A stretch of 64,000 nt of DNA from Limisphaera sp. (GCA_025057755.1 JANWVC010000013.1:124001-188000), one strand, 5' to 3'; positions 21,262 through 31,307 are shown, numbered from the stretch's first letter. A program made the numbers and translations. Notes: generated by a model from the letters alone, not told the origin.

Positions 21262-22512
21262 ATGTCAAGCCGCACCGGCGCCCTACTTGCTCCGATCCAC
21301 CGGTTGGCCTATTGTGCAGCGCCAGTGAATCGGCCGCTGTCAGCACCTGTGCGTCCAGATCCATTGTCAATCCCGCTCTGCGTGGATCTTGACGGCACCC
21401 TCATCCGTTCGGATCTCCTTTGGGAAGGACTGATTCGACTGTGGCGACAAAGCCCGCTTTATCTCGCAACAACTTTAAAATGGTGGTTCCAAGGTCGCGC
21501 CCGGCTAAAAGCCGAGGTGGCCCGCCGCATCTTGATCCCCATCTCCACGCTGCCCTGGAATGAGGAATTTCTCGATCACGTACGGCGCGAGTGCGCCAAG
21601 GGCCGCAGCCTTTACCTAGTCACGGCATCGGATCAACATGCCGCTCGTGCTGTCGCCGTCCATCTTGGTCTCTTTCGAGACGTCCTTGCAAGCGACGGCT
21701 GCACCAACTTGCGTAGCCACACGAAGGCCCGAACGTTGGCAACGCGCTTCGGAATGCAAGGCTTCGATTACGCAGGCAATTCATCTGCTGACCTGCCCGT
21801 CTGGCAAATGGCGCGCGCCATCTTGGTTGTGCATGCACCCCGACGATTGATTCGAAAAGTCCTTCGGTGGGGCAAGCCGGTGAGCATCTTCGATTGTCCC
21901 CCTCGTCCCTTTACCGCATTTTTGGAGTCCGTTCGGCCCTGCGCTTGGATGCGCAACCTGTGGGTGTTCTTACCTCTGCTCTTCCATCCGGTCAGCGTTT
22001 CCGATCCCTCCGTATGGCAGAATACTCTAATCGCCTTCCTGGCTTTTACCCTATGCGCCTCCGGTGCGTATCTATGGGATGACTTGATGGACGTGGATGC
22101 AGACCGAGCCCAACCCATAAAAACACGTCCGCCAGTTGCCACCGGGAAATTGCCCATCGCATGGGCAACCACTGCAGCACCCTTGTGCATCATCTCAGGG
22201 ATGGCCCTCGCTTCGGCCGTGTCTCCCAAAACGATCCTCTGCTTGGTAGCTTATGCCGGCTTGGCCATCAGTGGAAACTGGTGTCCCACTCGGCCGGCAA
22301 CGTTCCGGCTCGTTTCCCATCTGCTCTGCCTGGCCTTGCGCGTCCTGGCTGGACGCGCCGCAGCAGGCCTACCGTGGGTAACACCTGGGATCGGATTGGA
22401 GCTGTTACCGCTTCTGCTTTGGACCCTTTTTTCCCATTTGCGATCGGAACCAGATTCGGCCTCCAGCCACGCGCTGCCCCCGGCTGCCGATTCTCACAAA
22501 CCGAAGCGATAA
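21262..22512 (+). pseudogene. HAD-phosphatase/UbiA prenyltransferase fusion, C-terminus degraded
   Basis: About 416 residues from the ATG at 21262. The N-terminal HAD domain is intact (CVDLDGTLIRSD, YAGNSSADLPVW). The membrane half has the first Asp-rich prenyl-diphosphate motif (DDLMDVDADR). The second UbiA motif, normally Y-S-x-x-L-K-R followed by Asp, is replaced by a stretch without Asp (SGNWCPTRPATFRLVSHLL). The protein then ends with a polar Ser/Pro tail after about six membrane helices instead of nine. The open frame itself is uninterrupted, so it may still be translated, but prenyl transfer is unlikely. Intact relatives attach polyprenyl groups or make decaprenylphosphoryl sugars. Confidence 0.65.
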
Positions 22513-22766
22513 CATTTCCACCAACCTGAATGAAACGCCTGCACACGCATTGCCAACGGTTTCCCCAACCAGATGCATATCCTCCATGCCCATTGCCCGT
22601 CTATCTTGATGCATGCCCGCGTTTGCGCATTAAAACACATTTCGTGAGGTCCTTCGTTGCGGCGTCACAGATCGGTTGTCCCAATACGAGAAACGATGTC
22701 CCCACCCCCACAAGCGTCCACCGTCCATGGCATGCAAGACGCTCCCGAGCACCCAAAACAGAGTTT

Positions 22767-24335
22767 TCAAGCCCAGTAAGATGGATTCACTTGTGGAAAC
22801 AGATTGTCCCGCTGCTCCACTTGCTCGAGCCAGAGTGCATCAATCCGCGAATGCATGAGTTGATCGTACAAAGTCTGGAAGCGCAGCAGATGGTCCTTGA
22901 CCCGTTGCCGTGCATAACCCGGACTAGTGCCCGTGCGCAAAATAAACGGCCAGTCGCTGGCCTGCGCCAGTAACAACTCCCGCGCCGCCTGTTGCAACGC
23001 CCGTGACACAACGCCCCGGGCTCTACCATGTCTGCGCGCCAATTGGGTCATCCGATTCTGGGCCACCCGCAGATGCGGCAAGATCCACGCATTGGTTTCG
23101 TTCACCCACACCTGCCAGTAACCGGCCTCACCCCAACTGGAGGGCATCGGCCGCGCCACCTGATGTGACGAATGACGCTGGAGATATTCCGAGGGCGTAA
23201 TGAAGGTCAAACTCCGCTGCTGGACCATCTGGCGAACCAACGCGTCCAAAAACTCCGGCCCTTCGTACCACCAGTGTCCGAACAATTCCGCATCATAAGG
23301 CGCCACAATGATCGGTGGATCCGGCAAAAGTCCCTCAAGCCGACGCAACTGTTCCAGCCGCGCCTGCAAAAAGTGCGCCGCATGTTCACCCGCCCGACGC
23401 ACGGCCAAAACCCGGTCGTAAGGCCGCTTTTCGGATCCAGGTCCGGTAATGCTGTAATACTTGATGCCCGTAAAACCCCTTTGGTCCGGCGACGGTAGAT
23501 AGGGCCGCACGTAATCCAGATCCAAATCGAAGCCAATGTCTCGATAGAAATCCCGATACACCGGATCGCCGGGATAACCCTCCTGCTTGCTCCAGACCTG
23601 CCGGGAGGATTCCGGATCCCGGCCAAACACCGCTAATCCCTCCGGCGTGTACAAAGGCGCATACACGCCGTAACGGGGTTGGGGCCGCGCACCCAAAAAG
23701 CCATGCGCATCCACGATGAACCATCGGAAATCCGCCTCCTGCAAAGCCGATTCCACCCCCTCATCGTAAGCACATTCGGGCAACCAGAAACCACGACAGG
23801 ACCGTCCCAATACATGCTGATAAAAATCCCGTGCGATCAAAACCTGGGCCCGTACCGAAGGCTGATGCTGCAACAAGGGCAACACCGCATGCGTAGCCGC
23901 ACAGGTGATGATCTCCAACTGACCGCTTTCCTGAAATCGGGCAAATCCATGAGCCACATCCCGGTGATAGGATCGATATAACTCCCGCAACTCCAACAAA
24001 CGCTGATGATAGAACCCGGCCAGTTCATGCAACGGCCGATCCCACCAGGTCCGTTGCAGCTCCTTTTCCGTCAGTTCAATGAGACCGTCCAAATGCCGAC
24101 TGTAACGAGCTTGCAAAAGGGAATCGCGCAGCATGCTCACCAACGTGGGCGACAGCGAAAGTGTCAGGCGCACCGGCAAATCGTCCCGACGCCACTGCTC
24201 CAACCGCTGCAACAAAGGCAAATAACATTCGGTAACGGCCTCGAACAGCCAGTTCTCCTCCAAAAACTTTTCATGCTCCGGATGCCGCACAAACGGCAAA
24301 TGTGCGTGCAACACAATGGCTAAATACCCTTGCAT
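22767..24335 (-). CDS. GH57 family 1,4-alpha-glucan branching enzyme
   Basis: 522 residues, typical for GH57 branching enzymes. The start GYLAIVLHAHLPFVRHPE is the GH57 region 1. The nucleophile is Glu187 in FWLPECAYDEG and the acid/base Asp348 in APYDAELFGHWW; SWGEAGYWQVWVN is region 5. It forms alpha-1,6 branches in glycogen in the cytoplasm. The DUF4912 gene and a small membrane protein lie upstream on the same strand, and glycogen synthase is encoded at 53.7-55.2 kb. Confidence 0.95.
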   Translation of the reverse strand: MQGYLAIVLHAHLPFVRHPEHEKFLEENWLFEAVTECYLPLLQRLEQWRRDDLPVRLTLSLSPTLVSMLRDSLLQARYSRHLDGLIELTEKELQRTWWDRPLHELAGFYHQRLLELRELYRSYHRDVAHGFARFQESGQLEIITCAATHAVLPLLQHQPSVRAQVLIARDFYQHVLGRSCRGFWLPECAYDEGVESALQEADFRWFIVDAHGFLGARPQPRYGVYAPLYTPEGLAVFGRDPESSRQVWSKQEGYPGDPVYRDFYRDIGFDLDLDYVRPYLPSPDQRGFTGIKYYSITGPGSEKRPYDRVLAVRRAGEHAAHFLQARLEQLRRLEGLLPDPPIIVAPYDAELFGHWWYEGPEFLDALVRQMVQQRSLTFITPSEYLQRHSSHQVARPMPSSWGEAGYWQVWVNETNAWILPHLRVAQNRMTQLARRHGRARGVVSRALQQAARELLLAQASDWPFILRTGTSPGYARQRVKDHLLRFQTLYDQLMHSRIDALWLEQVEQRDNLFPQVNPSYWA

Positions 24336-24421
24336 GCCCTCAAAATATGCCTCAGACCGGCGCCCCGGGTTTAATCCGGACCCACACCGGTTACCCTCCC
24401 AACCTCGGCTCGGACGGTTTG

Positions 24422-24652
24422 CTATTCATCCCAATGCCGGGTCCAACGCCGAGCCCAAGGCCCGCTGCCCATCCATAACACAACCCCCAAACCCAGCACC
24501 AACCACGCCACGGGCCAGCCATCCGAGCGCACCTCCTCCCGGCCCGTTCGGGAACGCAAATAATCCAAAAAAAGCGACACCGCCGCCAGCAAGATCATCC
24601 CCACCGCGATTACGCGCATCAACGAGGCCAGCACCTTTGCGTACGGATTCAC
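24422..24652 (-). CDS. Small two-helix membrane protein, unknown function
   Basis: 76 residues with two hydrophobic segments (about residues 9-29 and 48-63) separated by a charged loop (SRTGREEVRSDG), ending in a basic-aromatic tail. No family is recognised. It lies between the DUF4912 and GH57 genes, 30 bases after the former and 86 before the latter on the same strand, so co-expression is likely. An overlapping frame from 24686 is its Gly-rich shadow. Confidence 0.6.
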   Translation of the reverse strand: MNPYAKVLASLMRVIAVGMILLAAVSLFLDYLRSRTGREEVRSDGWPVAWLVLGLGVVLWMGSGPWARRWTRHWDE

Positions 24653-24682
24653 AACCGCTGCCTCGGCTACCGGCCGTACCCA

Positions 24683-26059
24683 TCACGCTGGCGCCTCCGG
24701 CGGATGTGATACAGAGGAATCTGCCGGCGCCTGCATCACTTCACCCTGATACCGCGTGCTTCTTTGAAACGTCAAAACCGCCGCGCGCCGCTCTAATCCA
24801 TCGGCTTTCACTGCCACCGCCTCCAACTCATAGCGGCCGTCCGGCAATGCAAACCGGCAACTGAATGAACCGTCCGGACGCAACACTAACGGTCGGCCCC
24901 CGAGGGTCACGCGTGCATCCGGCTCCGTCGCGCCGTACACCACCAGCTCTGCATGAATGTTAAACCAAAAGCCGGGCCGTTGTGCGGCTGCGCCCCCAAC
25001 CGGACTCGAAACCGCCTGCTCCAAAGCCACAACCGGTTGCCGCACCAGCTCTGCCGAAGAAGGAAGCCCTTGCCAACCACGCCGGACTAATTCCATCAAC
25101 TCGACCGAGCCAGCCCAACCGCGCCTGACCTCTTCATGCTCCACCAAGGGCCGGACCCTCTCTTCCTGGCCGGCAGTCCACGTCGGCGGTTCCGTAGCAA
25201 AGACCACAGGCACAATGGATTCTCCATGCTCTCGAGCCTCCGCTACAGCGTGTACCAACGCAGGCTGCAAACGCACGCGTTGTTCGGCTTCTTCCCCCAA
25301 ACGCGAAAGCGGAACCTGAGCCGGCACAAACATGAATCGAACCGGTTCACGGGTCACCCGCGCTGGCTCCGGCGGGGTCATCACCGTCTCGCTACGAACC
25401 ACAGATACCCATGCGCCATCGCGCTTCCGGTAATAACCCAGCTCGCCCACATAACGCGCACCCGCATGGCCCACCGGAACAAACCAGTATCGGGAATCTG
25501 GGTACAAAGACACCTCCACATGAGGTTGATCACCTATAACCTCGCGATAAATACGCAATGTTAGATGCCCCCCCCGGGCCCGCTGATTGTAAAATCGTAA
25601 TTGAGCACGCGTAAAATCCCAGTAGGCACATAAGCCGCGCGGCTCGCACGCTGTCAAAAACAAAGCCTTGGTCCCATACGCCTCCGGCAATTCCGGTTCC
25701 GCACTCAGCTCTGCTGTTTCCACCACACCCGGCCCAAGGACATATCGTTGTCCAGGACCGCCCCATACGGGCGTTGTCGGCCGATCCCCCTCCAACAAAA
25801 TCCGGGGCACCACAGTGCCTTCTATCCGCATCGAACCCGGCTCCGAAGACCCGGGCGCAGAACCAACGCCCGCCTGCTTTCGACCACGGCCCCCAGCGCG
25901 AACGCGTCCACCCTGCTTTTGTTCTGGCCGACCTTCTGTAGGAACCTTGGACGAAGCTGCCTCCGATCTGGGCCCAACGGTGGTCGCCTTCCGAGCCCGA
26001 GTCCTTGATTCAGTTTTCCGTGACGAAGCCCGTTTGGCGGCTTTCTTTTTCGGTTTCAT
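24683..26059 (-). CDS. DUF4912 domain protein
   Basis: 458 residues. The first 75 residues are Lys/Arg/Ala-rich and probably disordered. The DUF4912 core follows (LCAYWDFTRAQLRFY ... YPDSRYWFVPVGHAGARYVGELGYY), a carbohydrate-associated beta-sandwich domain of unknown activity. A second Ig-like module sits at the C-terminus (ELVVYGATEPDARVTLGG, LPDGRYELEAVAV). In related genomes this family occurs beside GH57 enzymes, as here, so a glycogen-linked role is inferred. A gene-poor gap lies upstream. Confidence 0.85.
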   Translation of the reverse strand: MKPKKKAAKRASSRKTESRTRARKATTVGPRSEAASSKVPTEGRPEQKQGGRVRAGGRGRKQAGVGSAPGSSEPGSMRIEGTVVPRILLEGDRPTTPVWGGPGQRYVLGPGVVETAELSAEPELPEAYGTKALFLTACEPRGLCAYWDFTRAQLRFYNQRARGGHLTLRIYREVIGDQPHVEVSLYPDSRYWFVPVGHAGARYVGELGYYRKRDGAWVSVVRSETVMTPPEPARVTREPVRFMFVPAQVPLSRLGEEAEQRVRLQPALVHAVAEAREHGESIVPVVFATEPPTWTAGQEERVRPLVEHEEVRRGWAGSVELMELVRRGWQGLPSSAELVRQPVVALEQAVSSPVGGAAAQRPGFWFNIHAELVVYGATEPDARVTLGGRPLVLRPDGSFSCRFALPDGRYELEAVAVKADGLERRAAVLTFQRSTRYQGEVMQAPADSSVSHPPEAPA

Positions 26060-27328
26060 GCCCTGTCCCCTGCCGTGTCAACGCCTCCGGTGCTGCCAAT
26101 GGGCACTTTAGACACCTGGTCTCAAGTGCGCAACCGGATTTCCCGATCATTTAACGGGGTTTAGGTTTGGACACCCACCGCCCTCAGCACGTTAAAAACT
26201 TCTTAAGGGCTCCGGGGCCAACCTTTCATCGCATCAGGTCCAACTCCTGGCTTTGTATGGAGAGCACAATCACCCAACCCCCCGTGCATCACCTCGGCTC
26301 ATGGACCATTTCCTCATGAACCATTTCTCCCCGAGAAGCGCCGCCCTCAACCTGCGTTCTCACAATCTATGATCCATGCAAACCGCGCCCTCTTCTTACA
26401 ACCCATGAACCGCACACCGCTTACGTGAACGAAGCTCAAGTTAGATGAAAAAGCTACCGGACGACCTTGGCTTTCTCTTTCAAAATCGGTCTCCGTCATT
26501 CAGGGACCTTGCCGAGTGCAGAAAGGTATTCTAACAATGTGACTTTGAATTCCAGTCGAGCAACACCACCATAGGCTTGAACGTCTTATGCCCCGTTCTC
26601 ATCGTCGCAACTCCTCGGGTAAGACTGTCTCCCTTTAAGTCTGCAATATTTCGAATTGGATTCCGTACTTCGTAACCACCAGCACAAACTTTGAGTTCCA
26701 GGAAACTGCATTTGATAAGTTCTTTCTTGAAGCTTGATCGTCCCCTCGTCGCTTACCCTGAGCTGCTTGAACCAGGCTCGCAATCTTATGCCGCCACCAA
26801 CGAGCCATCTCTGAAACCGGAACATCTCAAAGCCGTACTATGGCCTTCTTCCGGATCCCTGCGACCATGACAAAGCCCGCGGCAGGACGACCTAGGATTG
26901 AAGATCGCTCCTTAAGGAGGGCAGTCAAACCCAGCATGGCCAGCTCTGCGCAACTACGGAAATTCAACGCTGACATTCACGTAACTGTCCTGGCAAACTA
27001 CCTCATGCATTCAACAGCCCGAGCCAATAGGACATGCTGCACAAAAGGACAGCCATGCAAAGCTTTTGACACCAAGAAATGTTCCTCAACAAGGTTACCA
27101 AAATGACAGTACCCTTTCCCCAGGCAAACAGTTGCACCTAAAAACATGCCTAAGACCCAGTCGCACGGGTTTTGGATCTAAGATGACTCGAGTTGCCGAT
27201 GATCGGTCCAAGATCAGGCAGTCTTCCATTTTCCCCATTGGGCGAACCGAGCTCTTTGAAAAAATTATTCAAAAATAACCTTTACGCGGCACATTGCTGT
27301 AAGCCTTGCCGATCTCTTGGCCCAAGCA
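26060..27328. other. Gene-poor region upstream of DUF4912
   Basis: About 1.27 kb, more AT-rich than its flanks from 26.4 kb onward. All open frames are under 90 codons and none has family features. A minus-strand frame at 26586-26825 (VSDEGTIKLQERTYQMQF) faintly recalls a transposase remnant but is too weak to call. Confidence 0.5.
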
Positions 27329-27330
27329 AA

Positions 27331-27359
27331 AAGGCCGTGCGGCTCTGCCGCACGGCCTT
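27331..27359 (-). terminator. Rho-independent terminator of the PEP-CTERM gene
   Basis: A perfect 13-bp inverted repeat (27331-27343 with 27347-27359) closing a 3-base loop. On the minus strand the stem ends in a T-rich tail (GGCCTTTTTGC). It lies 21 bases beyond the stop of the leftward PEP-CTERM gene. Confidence 0.9.
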
Positions 27360-27380
27360 GGAATCCACCGAGCAGACGAA

Positions 27381-28022
27381 TTACTTGCGACGGAACACCA
27401 TCAAGCCCAGCGCACCAAGACCCAGCAACGCCAACGTGCCCGGCTCAGGAATGTAGTAGATGTTGAAGCTTTGAAGACCAAGGAGGTTTGGAGGCGGTGT
27501 GATCCCTCCCGCCAGAGCCGGTGAATCAAAGACCAACGATTTACCGGCAGCGATGGTCCCACTAAGCCACAAGGCTTCGGCAGCAGCCCACGTGCTGATA
27601 CTTCCACCTTGATTTTCCCAAGCCCTCAACTGCATGGTGGCGACTTGGCCTTGCGGAACACCAGGAATACTCACCGGTTCAGTTGGCGCCGCAATGAACC
27701 CAGCGAAACCACCGGTCCTAAAGGTTACTAATGTCCCTGGCACTGGCAACAAGCTCGCTTCCGGTGTTCCCTGCGGGCCTGCAAACAGTTGTGCATAATA
27801 ACCAGCCCCAGCTAACAAAGGCCGGCCACCATAATTCTGACTGCCAGCAGGGAAACCTGATGGGGTGTTGCCAGTGAGCGCCGTAGTATCAGTAGGGCCT
27901 AAGGGCCCATAAACAGGCGCTACTACTTGGCCAGTGACGCGATTGTTGAAGATGATCGTCCCCTGGGCAAAGACGTTTGCCGCGAGACCACACAGTACTG
28001 CCGCAGACACAAGCGTTTTCAT
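27381..28022 (-). CDS. PEP-CTERM sorting domain protein, secreted
   Basis: 213 residues. A Sec signal peptide (MKTLVSAAVLCGLAANVFAQ) is followed by a Gly/Pro/Thr-rich beta-type domain with QGTIIFNNRV at its start. The protein ends with an exosortase tail: PEPGT, a hydrophobic helix LALLGLGALGLMVF and the basic RRK. Such proteins are cut at the PEP motif by an exosortase (EpsH/XrtA type) and go to the envelope or matrix. No exosortase is in the window. It lies 64 bases downstream of another secreted-protein gene and ends at a strong terminator. Confidence 0.9.
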   Translation of the reverse strand: MKTLVSAAVLCGLAANVFAQGTIIFNNRVTGQVVAPVYGPLGPTDTTALTGNTPSGFPAGSQNYGGRPLLAGAGYYAQLFAGPQGTPEASLLPVPGTLVTFRTGGFAGFIAAPTEPVSIPGVPQGQVATMQLRAWENQGGSISTWAAAEALWLSGTIAAGKSLVFDSPALAGGITPPPNLLGLQSFNIYYIPEPGTLALLGLGALGLMVFRRK

Positions 28023-28086
28023 AGTCGATGTAATCGGTTAAAGGGTTTCTTCTCTTCTTGGGTAACTAACCAACCGGCAAGCAGTT

Positions 28087-28728
28087 TTACTGAACAGTAA
28101 AGTTGCGAACCCAGTTAGCTGGAGCTCCCTTGCGGATGAAGAAAGCCTCACCCACATTTACGATTGGCTCAGCGGGGGACCATTCGCCACCCCCACCCGG
28201 GTCTTCGTAAGTAGCAATACTGTAAGAGGATCCAGTCCAGCGGAAGAGCTGGTCGCCATCAGCGGCTGGCAGCCCCAGCACTGAGCTAACACGTCCAGAT
28301 TGCGGCACCATTGAAGACCGGATGCTATAACCTGCGGGGATGGGATTGGATAAAGCACCTTGTAGCACCTCTCCCACAAACGTTATTGTCAGTGGAGTAG
28401 CACTATTGTTGCGGATGAACGCACCTTCTCCAGGATTCAGGGTGAGATTCTGGCTCCATTCCCCACCCGTCCCAGGATCCTCAAAAGTAGCCACCGAAAA
28501 AGTGCTCCCAGTCCACTTAAATATCTGTGTGCCGTCGGGAACAGATCGGAGCAAGCTGTTTAAGGTATTATTGGTCGTATTCAGCTGATTCGCAATCAGC
28601 GCGAAGCTATTCGGTGGAATTGTGACGTTGTAGTACCCCACTACGTTCAGGGAGTACACGTTTTGCGCCATTGAGGCGGCGAGGCCCGCTGCGAAAGCCG
28701 CAGCTCCAAGTAGTGCTTTGGTTCTCAT
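28087..28728 (-). CDS. Secreted protein with internal repeat, Verrucomicrobia-type
   Basis: 213 residues from the ATG at 28728, preceded by AGAGAGAG; an ATG at 28788 would put 20 charged residues before the signal peptide. The signal peptide (KALLGAAAFAAGLAASMAQ) is followed by NVYSLNVVGYYNV, a start seen in many verrucomicrobial exported proteins. Two copies of a repeat of roughly 80 residues follow, each with a core F-[KR]-W-T-G-S ... ATFEDPG/ATYEDPG ... GGEW and then P-x-x-x-V/L-N-x-G-E-[GA]-[AF]-F-I-R. No enzymatic motif or sorting tail is seen. It is probably co-transcribed with the PEP-CTERM gene downstream. Confidence 0.8.
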   Translation of the reverse strand: MRTKALLGAAAFAAGLAASMAQNVYSLNVVGYYNVTIPPNSFALIANQLNTTNNTLNSLLRSVPDGTQIFKWTGSTFSVATFEDPGTGGEWSQNLTLNPGEGAFIRNNSATPLTITFVGEVLQGALSNPIPAGYSIRSSMVPQSGRVSSVLGLPAADGDQLFRWTGSSYSIATYEDPGGGGEWSPAEPIVNVGEAFFIRKGAPANWVRNFTVQ

Positions 28729-28795
28729 GGCTCTCTCTGTACTGTTCTCGGTTTTGTACCGTGTGCACCGCCACTTTCCCAGAGTCACTGTTTCT

Positions 28796-28837
28796 TGTCA
28801 ACACTTTTTGAACAACGATTTTGAACGTTTTTTGAAC
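28796..28837 (-). promoter_or_regulatory. Triple TTTTGAAC repeat next to a TTGACA box
   Basis: Three copies of TTTTGAAC on the plus strand (28806-28813, 28819-28826, 28830-28837), that is GTTCAAAA on the coding strand, with starts 13 and 11 bases apart. They lie just upstream of TTGACA (28796-28801 on the minus strand), about 68 bases before the start of the secreted-protein gene. A good -10 at 16-18 bases is not seen (GAAAGT at 17). This could be an activator or repressor site. Confidence 0.4.
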
Positions 28838-30605
28838 CGGCCAACTGTGGCCTCAAAGCGAAGGCCCCAAGACGCTGGCCGGCGTACTCGCCGCACTCCC
28901 GATCCCGAGGGCACACCCCAGGGTGCTCACGCAAGAAATCCCTGATCCGATAAAGAACACAAGCTCCTGCATTCGAATGATTTAAAGCAACGCCTCCCGC
29001 CTTGTCTGCATTCTCGCACTGAATCCGTTCTCCTATAGTGCAAAGAAGCAACGTGTGTGGGCATGTCGCGTCCCCATGGACCGTTAGGTCGGTAGTCCAC
29101 GGCCTTTCGCCCACGCAAAGGGGGAAGGCAGGGTCATACCACCCAGCTGGACGAGGGTTGACTGCCATATGTGGTTATGAAACAGGAGGATACAGAAACA
29201 AAGCGTTCGTTCCTGTTCCAAGGTTGCACATCGCTTGTAGAGCGCGCTTTCATATCGCAGGGCAGGATGCAGAGTAAACCACTGGACAGCAGCGTCTTAG
29301 GCGATGAGAGGGTTTCGCCCCCATTCTGAAGCTTGAGCATTACTCCGTGCGTCCTCCCACTGCGGTTCAGCCCAGCCAGTTGGATGGCATAGGCTTCGTC
29401 TGGGCCATGCAAGGGAAGGGATGGTTTCCTTGGGACATGAGGCCAAAAAGACCATCGATCTCTCTTTTAGGAAACCTCGCAATCAAACCTACAAATTCCG
29501 CGAGGTGTTTTGACTTTAATTAATTGATGGTGCCCACTCCATGGACCTGGCTTCATCCGCTCGGCTCAGCTTCGTCCGGGCATGGATAAAACCGAGGAGT
29601 TGTTGGTCGGAACCGTTTCGCAACGAGTTGTTCCGTCTGCGCCCGGATGACGCGCTCCGCGTTGGACAACGGTTTGCTGTCAAGGCGTTGAGCAGACCGC
29701 GCTGCTTTTGTGGATAAGGCCTATCATGAATGGGTACGAGGGCCTTTTAACAAGCGAAACTGGGCTGAAAAAGGTCACTGCGATTGCAGATCGTTGGTGA
29801 GAGTGGCAGAAGGCGCGGCGCTTTTGGCTTGTTATAGTGAGCCCTTACCATGCGATACACTTTTTCATCTCAGGCTCTCACGGTTGCATTCCGTGGAGTT
29901 CGTTTGCTTTCGACGGGCAGGCTACACGGGTCGGATGCGATTTGTTGCCGAATTGGTCTGTCCGCGCTAGTGGGTTGCATCGGTTACGTTGTCCCACCAG
30001 CTCGCAACGAATTCCTTCAGGACCCAAACCCGGCTCGCGGTGCCGCGTGGATACGCAATGCTTTTTCTGTCGCGATTGAGCACATGCATCCGGCGCGAGC
30101 ACTAAAAGCGTCCGGAAATTGCTAAACGCGTCTGCACCTGGGAACTTTGCCCGTCCCCATGTTCTTCACGACAGCCGTGTAGCGACGCAATCGAGGCCCG
30201 ATTACTCTTTGACCCATTTCCGCGCACGGGCCTAACTGGTGGAAAGAACCAAGATTCATTGCCTTTGAGGTTCCTGGCCGGTCGGCATGCACGGCCAGAA
30301 ATGCTTCTTCCATACAGGCGCTGAATTCTGCCTTGGTCCGCGTTCAGAATGACCCTTGGGTCGTTATGAGCGGTGTGTCGTGCCGGCAAACCTGCCTCTT
30401 TGATGCTCAGCCTGCAAGTCAATGGAGCCGGGCTGGGATTTCGCATATGGACCAGCCAGTTGCTCGGCCGTGCCGGGCAGCACCGAGATACGCAAAGAAC
30501 ACCATTGCCGACCAATGGCGCTAGGAAGGGCTTCAAGCAATCACAGCCGAGTGAGGCCCCGCTCGGGTTTTTCACGGGTGGCTTGCGGTCAGGCTCACTC
30601 GCGGT
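28838..30605. other. Long gene-poor region
   Basis: About 1.8 kb. Open frames are short, change frame often and show no family motif, signal peptide or ribosome-binding site. I see no tRNA, rRNA or inverted-repeat element ends. It may be decayed coding sequence. Confidence 0.5.
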
Positions 30606-31307
30606 CTAACTGACTCCGGGCGCGCCGCGTTCGGGGGTGTCAGACGGGCTGGAGCGGTGGGCATAGCGCGCCACGGCCTGCCAGCGAGATCGGACGTGCA
30701 ACTTTTCGTAAATCCGGCGGATATACGTGTTGACCGTGGGCAGGCTGATGTGAAGAGCATCGCCAATTTCTTTGTATAAGTATCCGCGTGCCAGTAGATC
30801 GAGCACCTCGCGTTCCCGGGGCGACAGTTCTGCCGTTTCGGACCACTCGGCATGCGGCAGCGGCCGCAGGGCTGGCTTTTGCTGGAACGACTGCACGACC
30901 TTACGCGCGATGTTGCTGGTCATGGGAGAGCCACCGGCATGGACCTGCCGCACGGCTGCCAGTAATTCCTGCCGCGTGGTTTGTTTCAACAGGTAACCTG
31001 TTGCACCGGCTTTCAGCGCGTCAAAAATGTGGTCTGCATCCTCGTAAACCGTCAGCATGACAAACTGCGTCTGTGGCAACTGCGGTTTCAAACGCCGCAC
31101 GCACTCAATGCCGTTCAGACCCGGCAGATTGATGTCCACCAGAACCACATCCGGCGCCTGGGCAGGCAGATGGCCCAGCGCGCGTTCCGCCGATTCATAT
31201 TCGCCCACGCATCGGAACCCGTCTGCCTGACGCAACCAACGCACCAGAATCTCGCGCGCCGGCGCATCATCCTCGATGATGGCTACGGCAATGCTCACCC
31301 TACCCAT
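30606..31307 (-). CDS. NarL/LuxR-family response regulator
   Basis: 233 residues from the ATG at 31307; the longer open frame to 31490 precedes the receiver domain. The receiver domain has acidic residues in IIEDD, phospho-acceptor Asp58 in VLVDINLPG, Thr86 and Lys108 (GYLLK). The LuxR-type helix-turn-helix runs from about 165 to 215 (SPREREVLDLLARG, TVNTYIRRIYEKL). It is a DNA-binding regulator activated by phosphorylation. No kinase is adjacent; the nearest is the HisKA_3-type kinase at 36061-39114, a class that normally pairs with NarL regulators. Confidence 0.93.
   Translation of the reverse strand: MGRVSIAVAIIEDDAPAREILVRWLRQADGFRCVGEYESAERALGHLPAQAPDVVLVDINLPGLNGIECVRRLKPQLPQTQFVMLTVYEDADHIFDALKAGATGYLLKQTTRQELLAAVRQVHAGGSPMTSNIARKVVQSFQQKPALRPLPHAEWSETAELSPREREVLDLLARGYLYKEIGDALHISLPTVNTYIRRIYEKLHVRSRWQAVARYAHRSSPSDTPERGAPGVS

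Noticed and set aside
26586-26825. Possible transposase remnant (VSDEGTIKLQERTYQ)
   Set aside because: Similarity is only impressionistic, no DDE residues or inverted repeats are visible.
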